Assembly: GCA_012036375.1 (NCBI GenBank)
Contig: JAAUOI010000011.1
Span: forward strand, 1-23,076
Direction of reading: 5' to 3'
Source of the DNA: Allobrachymonas sp.
GTDB lineage: Bacteria > Pseudomonadota > Gammaproteobacteria > Burkholderiales > Burkholderiaceae_C
DNA length: 23,076 nt
Both the position numbers and the translations under genes were made by a program. This document shows, piece after piece, positions 1 to 5,632 of the stretch (within the stretch, counting starts at the first letter, position 1; each line of letters opens with the position of its first letter). The notes below the pieces were generated by a model, which ran no database searches, was not told the origin of the DNA, and saw only the letters and a list, made by a program, of their open reading frames with translations.

Positions 1-1
1 G

Positions 2-76
2 CGCTACGAAAAATCGCCCACCCGCACAGGGCTGGCACAGGCCGTTGGTTGGCTCGATTATGCCGTCACCGAGTGA
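2..76 (+). CDS. C-terminal fragment of an unidentified protein
   Basis: An open frame enters from the left edge and stops at TGA 74-76. It encodes 24 residues ending GWLDYAVTE. The gene's body lies outside the window and I do not recognise the tail. Support is limited to an open frame with ordinary codon use and no gene following for about 350 nt. A chance open frame cannot be excluded over so short a stretch. Confidence 0.35.
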   Translation, partial: RYEKSPTRTGLAQAVGWLDYAVTE

Positions 77-422
77 TGGGTTGCGGGTCAACACTGTTTT
101 TGAGACCGTTGGTACGGTGGCGTGAGATTGTCACCGCGCTAATTTTTGTGGCGGCGTGACACTCTTCGCGCGTAGATTTCTAAATAGCCAACAGGCCGCG
201 TGGCGAAGTGGCATTGCGAGCTGCGATTTGTATCGCGCAAAGCGAGGGCAACGCGGCACGCGTTTCACATCGTCTAACCGCGACAGGTGTCGCGTAGCTC
301 TTTGCGCGATGCCATGAGCAGGGCGCAATACTACTTCACCACGCAGCCGCTCTATCCGAAGCGAAATCTTCTGAACATGAATCAACACAGACCCGCAGCA
401 CTGTCAGGTCAAGCCCGTAGAT
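77..422. other. Intergenic gap with no convincing gene
   Basis: This 346-nt gap lies between the left-edge fragment and the 3' end of glpQ. Short open frames on both strands have no recognisable protein, no good ribosome binding site and poor codon structure. No tRNA-like cloverleaf was seen. The notable content is a long inverted repeat (230-242 with 300-312) enclosing a second small hairpin, listed separately. A terminator for either flanking gene would be expected here, but I see no hairpin followed by a T-run. Confidence 0.5.
230..312. repeat. Nested inverted repeat (possible structured RNA or terminator)
   Basis: ATCGCGCAAAG at 232-242 is exactly repeated in inverse at 300-310. It extends to 13 pairs (230-242 with 300-312) if one G-U pair is allowed. 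The 57-nt interior holds a second perfect hairpin, CGCGACA at 279-285 with TGTCGCG at 288-294 around a two-base loop. The arrangement would fold as a long stem capped by an inner hairpin. No T-run follows on either strand, so it is not a textbook intrinsic terminator. Confidence 0.5.
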
Positions 423-1603
423 TCATTTCTTCTTCCGAGCAGCCACCGCTGTATCCGGAAAATCGGTGAACACGCCATCCACGCCGAGTTGGTAGAACAG
501 CTCGTATTCCGCTTTGGGATCGCCTTTGAAATCTGAAGCCAAGCGGCGTGGCTCGTTGCGGAAGGTGTAGGCGTGTACGAACAGGCCGACCGCATGCGCA
601 TCGCGCACCACATTGCCTGCGGGCATGAGCATGCGATCGCGCTCATCCATCTTGCCGTCGCCATTGAGATCGTCCATCTTGCCATCGTTGTCGCGATCAA
701 TTTGACGCGCAGAGACCAAATACGGTTTCCAAGGGCCAATGCCATCGGCATAGGTGCGAATCTCGCGCAAGCCCTCGGGCGTGAGCAGGCTGGCGAAGGT
801 GCGGGCATCTTTGTTGACCACGAAATCGTAGGGCTTGTCATAGGGCGCAACCAAGGCCATACTGCCATCGGGTTTGACATCATCGGCATCAATCAGCTGC
901 ACCAAGCGCACCTGCGTTTTGCCGCGCAGGTATTTCAAATTGCTCACCTCAAACGATTGAATCACCACAGGAGAATTTTTCTTGGTGTAGCCATGCTTGG
1001 CCAATTCAGAGAGCAAACGATCTTCTAAACTGAGCTGCAACTCGTTGTGGTACGTGGGGTGCTTGGTCTCGGGGTAGATGCCAATCACGCGCTTAGCTTT
1101 TTTGCCTTCCGTTTTGGCCAAGGCGATGATCTCGGCCAAGGTGGGTACGCTGAATTTGCCGTTGTGACTTTGGTCGCGCTCGGCTGCGGGTTGCTTGGCA
1201 CGCAAGGTTTTGATCTCGGCCAAGGTGAAATCGGAGGCAAACCAGCCTTCTTCTTCCACCCCGTCGACCTTGCGCTTGGTTTTGCGATTGGCAAATTCGG
1301 GCCGCTCGCTCACATCAGTGGTGCTGGTGATGTTGGGCTCATGGCGGGCGATCAAGATGCCGTCTTGGGTGGCGACCAAATCGGGCTCAATGAAATCCGC
1401 GCCTTGCTCGATGGCAAGCTTGTAGGATTCGAGCGTGTGCTCGGGCAGATAGCCGCTGGCACCCCGGTGGCCGATGACTAGGGGCGCTTTACCGCTCAGC
1501 GTGGGATAAAGACGAACAGATGATTTTTTGGCGCCTGTGCTTGAATGGAGAATGCAGCACATGACAGCGCAATGACCATAGCAGCGGTTCGTGTGATCGA
1601 CAT
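423..1603 (-). CDS. glpQ: Periplasmic glycerophosphodiester phosphodiesterase (frameshifted)
   Basis: Hydrolyses glycerophosphodiesters to glycerol-3-phosphate and an alcohol. The mature domain shows the GDPD signature HRGASGYLPEHTLESY, then IEPDL and ARHEP, which supply the catalytic His pair and metal-binding acidic residues; it ends GVFTDFPDTA. The start chosen is ATG 1603-1601, seven bases after AGGA (TTCTAGGAAACGCT). It encodes a clear signal peptide (hydrophobic core AAMVIALSCAAFSI, then QAQA), placing the enzyme in the periplasm. That peptide is in a different frame from the catalytic domain. The frames meet at an A6 run (plus-strand T6, 1524-1529), where a seventh A would join them into about 393 residues. 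An alternative upstream start in the catalytic frame (1646) gives a cysteine-rich leader that is no export signal. An acidic segment has two EF-hand-like loops, DRDNDGKMDD and DLNGDGKMDE. Stop is TGA 425-423. Confidence 0.9.
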
Positions 1604-1796
1604 AGCGTTTCCTAGAAGTTGGTTTCGCCCTGAAGATACACAGCACGCATGAAACTCAGATGACGCTTTTGTGGCAGCAATATGACAGGTGTGGCCAACT
1701 GTGTATTCATCGTCTGCATGCGGTGAAGCTTGATGTCAGCCATAGGCTGGGCGACATTGCATTTCGACATCAGACCGAGCCTTACAATACATCTCC
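1604..1796. promoter_or_regulatory. Divergent promoter region between glpQ and gmk
   Basis: This 193-nt gap separates the divergent starts of glpQ and gmk. On the plus strand, TACAAT at 1783-1788 is a good -10 match only eight bases before the gmk ATG. Transcription would then start at or just before the start codon. No matching -35 was found at normal spacing; TTGCAT at 1757-1762 is 20 bases away, which is long. The glpQ side has a ribosome binding site (AGGAA) but no promoter I can place. The yicC gene often found upstream of gmk is absent. Confidence 0.4.
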
Positions 1797-2417
1797 ATGG
1801 AATTCCCAGGAAATCTCTTCGTCGTTGCCGCCCCCAGTGGTGCAGGCAAATCGAGTCTGGTCAAGGCGCTGATGGAGCTGGATTCGCACATTTTCCCCAG
1901 CGTCTCGCATACCACCCGTGCCCCGCGTGGGCAGGAAAAACATGGGCGAGAATATTATTTTGTGAGTGATCCCGAATTTGACTCACTCATCGCGCAGAAC
2001 GTTTTTTTTGAATGGGCGCATGTGCATGGAAAGCGCTACGGCACTTCGCGAATGGCCATTGAATCAAAATTAGCTCTAGGCGAAGATGTGATTCTAGAAA
2101 TCGACTTCCAAGGTGCGTTTCAAATCAAGCAACTCTTCCCAGAGGCGGTATTGATTTTCATTTTGCCTCCCAGTTTGGACGAATTGCGCGCCCGTATTGA
2201 ACGGCGAGGTGAAGACACAGTTGACAGTATCGAGCTGCGTATGCAAAACGCCCGCGAAGAGATTGATCAAGCCCGCCATTTCGACTTCGTTATAATCAAT
2301 GAATTGTTTGAACGTGCAGTTTTCGATCTTAAAGCGATTGCACATGCCCAGCGATTGAAGTTTGCAGCCCAGCGCCGTGCTAAAGCCAGCACTTTTCTTG
2401 CTCTCAACATTCATTGA
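1797..2417 (+). CDS. gmk: Guanylate kinase
   Basis: Phosphorylates GMP to GDP with ATP in the cytosol, an essential step in purine salvage and in recycling GMP for the (p)ppGpp precursor pool. The 206-residue product has the usual length. The P-loop PSGAGKSS is at residues 13-20, and the GMP-binding segment SHTTRAPR is followed by GREYYFVS. Further typical parts are DVILEIDFQG, the lid region with RIERRGEDT, and the C-terminal FDFVIINE. The ATG at 1797 has no clear Shine-Dalgarno site and lies eight bases after a -10-like TACAAT, suggesting a leaderless or nearly leaderless message. It is followed by rpoZ and spoT on the same strand, the usual arrangement in proteobacteria. Confidence 0.97.
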   Translation: MEFPGNLFVVAAPSGAGKSSLVKALMELDSHIFPSVSHTTRAPRGQEKHGREYYFVSDPEFDSLIAQNVFFEWAHVHGKRYGTSRMAIESKLALGEDVILEIDFQGAFQIKQLFPEAVLIFILPPSLDELRARIERRGEDTVDSIELRMQNAREEIDQARHFDFVIINELFERAVFDLKAIAHAQRLKFAAQRRAKASTFLALNIH

Positions 2418-2420
2418 TCT

Positions 2421-2438
2421 TGCAGCCTTGGTGCTGCA
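2421..2438 (+). other. Small hairpin between gmk and rpoZ
   Basis: TGCAGC at 2421-2426 is exactly complementary to GCTGCA at 2433-2438 around a six-base loop. Only a weak T-rich stretch (ATTTGTT) follows. It may stabilise the gmk mRNA end or act as a partial attenuator in front of rpoZ; a chance hairpin is also possible. Confidence 0.3.
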
Positions 2439-2462
2439 TTTGTTAACCCCCGGAGAATTTCC

Positions 2463-2666
2463 ATGGCCCGCATCACTGTTGAAGATTGCCTCAAACAGAT
2501 TCCTAACCGCTTCGAGCTCGTGCTCTCGGCCACCTACCGCGCCCGCATGCTCAGTCAAGGCCACACGGCCAAGCTAGAAAGCAAAAACAAGCCCGCCGTG
2601 ACTGCTTTGCGCGAAATCGCTGAAGGCAAAATCGGCACTGAAATGCTGAAAAAAGTGCCGATTTAA
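2463..2666 (+). CDS. rpoZ: RNA polymerase omega subunit
   Basis: The 67-residue omega subunit binds the beta-prime subunit and helps assemble RNA polymerase; in proteobacteria it also forms part of a (p)ppGpp binding site. The sequence begins MARITVEDCLKQIPNRFELV, continues with YRARML and NKPAVTALREIA, and ends at the family's usual length. The ATG is preceded by CGGAGAATTTCC, a good ribosome binding site. It lies 45 nt after gmk and before spoT. The neighbourhood joins the omega subunit to the enzyme that makes and destroys its effector. A strong terminator follows at 2715-2737, so spoT probably has its own promoter. Confidence 0.97.
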   Translation: MARITVEDCLKQIPNRFELVLSATYRARMLSQGHTAKLESKNKPAVTALREIAEGKIGTEMLKKVPI

Positions 2667-2680
2667 GATGTAACGCCGCT

Positions 2681-2705
2681 TTTTCTCGGCTTGATGCTGA
2701 GAAAA
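2681..2705 (+). other. Inverted repeat upstream of the rpoZ terminator
   Basis: TTTTCTC at 2681-2687 is exactly complementary to GAGAAAA at 2699-2705 across an 11-base loop. It lies between the rpoZ stop and the GC-rich terminator. It may protect the 3' end of the message or be incidental. Confidence 0.35.
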
Positions 2706-2714
2706 CCCAAAAAC

Positions 2715-2737
2715 AGCGCCTTCCAAGGCGCTTTTTT
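2715..2737 (+). terminator. Intrinsic terminator after rpoZ
   Basis: A perfect stem AGCGCCTT / AAGGCGCT with a two-base loop (CC) runs directly into a T6 tract, the classic Rho-independent form. It closes the gmk-rpoZ unit. It also rules out the long upstream in-frame start at 2691 for spoT, since that would place the terminator inside the coding sequence. Confidence 0.85.
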
Positions 2738-2756
2738 CATGGGAATTTCACACTCT

Positions 2757-2765
2757 TGCTACCAT
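2757..2765 (+). promoter_or_regulatory. Candidate extended -10 promoter for spoT
   Basis: TGCTACCAT matches the extended -10 form (TG, one base, then a TAnnAT hexamer at 2760-2765). It lies just after the rpoZ terminator and nine bases before the chosen spoT ATG. Transcription would begin a few bases before the start codon, so the message would be nearly leaderless, consistent with the lack of a Shine-Dalgarno site. No convincing -35 is visible. Confidence 0.4.
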
Positions 2766-2774
2766 GTAGGTTCT

Positions 2775-5064
2775 ATGAGCGCTGTTATCAAACCCAAACG
2801 CCAAACTGCACAGAGCAAAACGCCCGCGGCCAGTCAGGCGCTGGCCAGTGCAACAGCCAATGCGGCAGCGGCTAGTTTTGCGGCGCTGATAGAAAAACTC
2901 AGCTATCTAAACAGTGAAGATATTGAGGCCGTACGCCGCGCGTATCGCTTTGCTGATGAAGCCCACCTTGGCCAAATGCGAGGCAATGGCGAGCCCTACA
3001 TCACACACCCCATTGCCGTAGCCGCCCAATGCGCCGAATGGAAACTTGATGCGCAAGCCCTGCAAGCCGCACTGATGCACGACACCTTGGAAGACTGCGG
3101 CATCAGCAAACCAGAAGTAATTGAAAAGTTTGGCGCACAAGTGGCCGAGTTGGTCGATGGCCTCACTAAACTCGACAAACTCGAATTCAACACCCGAGAA
3201 GAAAACCAAGCTGAGAGCTTTCGCAAAATGCTGCTGGCAATGGCGCGGGATGTGCGCGTGATCCTAGTCAAGCTCGCTGATCGCAGCCACAATATGCGCA
3301 CCATGCAAGACATGCCGCGCAGCAAGTGGGCTCGCATCTCCAGCGAAACGCTCGAAATTTACGCGCCGATTGCCCACCGCCTAGGTTTGAATCAAACCTA
3401 CCGCGAGTTGCAAGATTTATCGTTTGCTCATTTGCATCCTTGGCGTTATGCCACGCTCTCCCGAGCCGTACAAAAAGCCAGAAGCCGGCGGCGCGATTTG
3501 ATTCAAAAAGTGCAGCGCGATGTGCAAGCCAGTTTTGATCAAGCCAATTTAGAGATCACGCTCTCAGGCCGAGAAAAAACGCTGTACTCCATCTACCGCA
3601 AGATGGACAGCAAGCATTTGTCGTTTGCCAATGTGACGGATATGTACGGCTTTCGCGTGATCGTGGGCGACACCACAGCCTGCTACACCGCACTGGGCGT
3701 GCTGCATCAGCTCTACAAGCCCGTGCCCGGCAAATTCAAAGACCACATCGCCATTCCTAAAATCAATGGCTACCAAAGCCTGCACACCACGGTGGTGGGT
3801 CCTGCGGGTGTGAATGTGGAATTTCAAATGCGCACCGAGGCCATGCACTTGGTGGCCGAAAGCGGCATTGCAGCGCACTGGCTTTATAAAACCCACGAGC
3901 AAACGGAGCTGGATGGCGTACAGCAATCCGCGCAAAGTGAATCGGAGCGCTTGAGCGCACAGTGGCTGCAATCACTGTTGGACATCAATAACGAAAACCG
4001 CGATGCAGGCGAATTTTGGGAGCATGTCAAGCTCGATTTATTTCCCGATGCGGTCTATGTGTTCACGCCTAAGAGTGAAATCATGGCCATGCCACGCGGC
4101 GCGACAGTGGTGGACTTTGCCTACGCGGTGCACACCGATGTGGGCGACCACACCATGGGGGCAAAGGTCAATGGCGAGCAGGTGCCGCTGCGCACCGAGC
4201 TGAAAACGGTGATGTGATTGAAGTCATCACCGCGCCATTTTCCAAGCCAATCCGGCTTGGCTGGGTTTCGTGCGCACGGCTCGCGCACGCAGCAAGATTC
4301 GTCATCACTTGAAGACGCTTTCTCAGCATGAGTCGCAAGATTTGGGCGAGAAGCTCTTGCAACAAGCGCTGCGAGCCGAAGGTATTGAGGCATTGCCAGA
4401 GGATACCAACGATGATTTATGGAATCGTCTACTGCATTTCTCGGGCAATAAAAACCGCGCCGAACTACTGACCGACATCGGTTTGGGCAAACGTGTAGCC
4501 TCGATTGTGGCCAAACGCATCGTTGCGTTGCTCGCCGAGAGTGGCTTCAAACCTGATCAACTCTTGATGAGCAAAGAGCGCTTCACTGCGCATGAGCAAA
4601 TCTCGCAGGGCGCTATTGTGCTCGATGGGCGCGACGGCGGCACGGTTCAATATGCACCTTGCTGCCAGCCGATTCCTGGCGATGCGATCACGGGCTATTT
4701 AGGCCGTGGCGAAGGTTTGCACATTCATCGCACCGAGTGCAGTGTAGCCAAGAAACTGCTGCAAAAAGACAAGGAGCGTTTCATCGCCGTGGAGTGGAGC
4801 GACGAGCCGATGCGCCCCTTTGCCACCACCGTGATCGTTACAGTGCAAAGCGGCAAAGGCGTGCTCGCTAAAGTAGCTGCGGCAATGGCCAGCGCCGAGG
4901 CAGACATCAAGCAAGTCGATCTCGGGCGCGACTCCGAGGTGGGTGCGCCCACCGCCGATCTTCGCTTCTCTATTGATCTGCGCGACACGCAGCACCTCGA
5001 TGCCGTGCTCCGCATCTTGGCACGCACGCCGCGCGTGAACAAGGCTTGGCGAATGTCGAGCTAG
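2775..5064 (+). CDS. spoT: Bifunctional (p)ppGpp synthetase/hydrolase (two frameshifts)
   Basis: Makes and degrades (p)ppGpp, the stringent-response alarmone. The N-terminal hydrolase has an intact HD motif (MHDTLED, H102 D103), so this is SpoT/Rel-like, not a hydrolase-dead RelA. The synthetase region follows (YGFRVIVGD, KINGYQSLHTTVVGP, EFQMRT), then a TGS domain (VYVFTPKSEIMAMPRGATVVDFAYAVH), a Cys-containing segment (YAPCCQPIPGDAITGYLGRG) and a C-terminal ACT domain. The reading frame breaks twice. After LRTELK one A is missing from the A4 run 4203-4206 (expected KNGDVIEVITAP). After FSKP one A is missing at 4249-4250 (expected NPAWLGFVRTARAR). Restoring both gives about 763 residues, normal for the family. 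As written, frame 1 stops at 4217 inside TGS. The start is ATG 2775, just beyond the rpoZ terminator. The stop TAG begins the repeat TAGGAGTCTGGG. Confidence 0.95.
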
Positions 5065-5073
5065 GAGTCTGGG
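5062..5073 (+). repeat. Stop-codon-linked repeat TAGGAGTCTGGG, copy 1
   Basis: TAGGAGTCTGGG starts with the spoT stop codon. The same 12 bases recur on the minus strand at 12953-12964, and TAAGAGTCTGGG, starting with the msbA stop codon, lies at 12916-12927. This copy sits in the 17-nt gap between convergent spoT and the TPR gene and has no inverted partner nearby. Confidence 0.6.
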
Positions 5074-5081
5074 CCGCCGGA

Positions 5082-5558
5082 TTATTTGCCTACTTTGAAT
5101 TGCGCAATTGCTTTGGCCAAATCAGCGTACTCCTCGCAGGTTTTATTGCCGCAGATTTTTTCTAATTCTGCCAGGTGCTTCTCGGCTTCGTCAGGCTTTT
5201 TGTCCATCAAATAAGCTTCACCGATGTACTCGTGTGCACCCTTGTGCTTGGGGTCAAGCTGCAAGGCGATTTTGTAATGCTCGAAGGCTTTAGACAGATC
5301 GGGTTTAGCTTGCTTGCGATAACTGTAGGCAAGTAGATTATGGGCATCGGCGTTTTTCGGCTCATCGCGCACCGCAATGCGCAGCTCGGCAATGGCAGGC
5401 TGCCATTTGTTGGCTTTGATGGCATCGCGGGCGTTTTGCATGCGCTCGCTCACGGTGGGCTGTGCGGTAGACGGTGTATCGGCAGCGACAGCGATATTTG
5501 CGGTGTACAAGGCGGCCAAGCCCAAGATCAGAGCAGTGCGGCGGATGGTTGATAACAT
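5082..5558 (-). CDS. Exported tetratricopeptide-repeat protein
   Basis: A small secreted TPR protein of about 158 residues. The start is ATG 5558, six bases after GGAG; an in-frame TTG four codons upstream overlaps that binding site and is less likely. The N-terminus is a signal peptide (basic TIRR, hydrophobic LILGLAALYTANIAV, cleavage near AVA-AD). Tandem TPR helices follow, with typical segments NADAHNLLAYSYRKQ, AFEHYKIALQLDP and GAHEYIGEAYL. The tail has a cysteine pair, CGNKTC, which could form a disulfide in the periplasm. TPR proteins are scaffolds; the partner and role here are unknown. It follows uvrD by 74 nt on the same strand and converges on spoT. Confidence 0.85.
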   Translation of the reverse strand: MLSTIRRTALILGLAALYTANIAVAADTPSTAQPTVSERMQNARDAIKANKWQPAIAELRIAVRDEPKNADAHNLLAYSYRKQAKPDLSKAFEHYKIALQLDPKHKGAHEYIGEAYLMDKKPDEAEKHLAELEKICGNKTCEEYADLAKAIAQFKVGK

Positions 5559-5632
5559 AAGTTTCTCCAAAAAAGTGAATGTGCAAGAGTTACGCTGGAC
5601 AGCTGTGATTTGGAGGCGGTATTTGCGGTTAT

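Noticed and set aside
573..1481. Long plus-strand open frames opposite glpQ (573-1028 and 1047-1481)
   Set aside because: They mirror the glpQ coding frame, have no recognisable protein motifs, and glpQ itself has clear catalytic motifs on the other strand.
2691..2774. A longer spoT start at 2691
   Set aside because: It would place the rpoZ intrinsic terminator (2715-2737) inside the coding sequence and adds a leader unlike SpoT.
4200..4275. Programmed ribosomal frameshifting in spoT
   Set aside because: No slippery heptamer or downstream structure is evident, two successive shifts would be needed, and similar indels occur in four other genes of the window.
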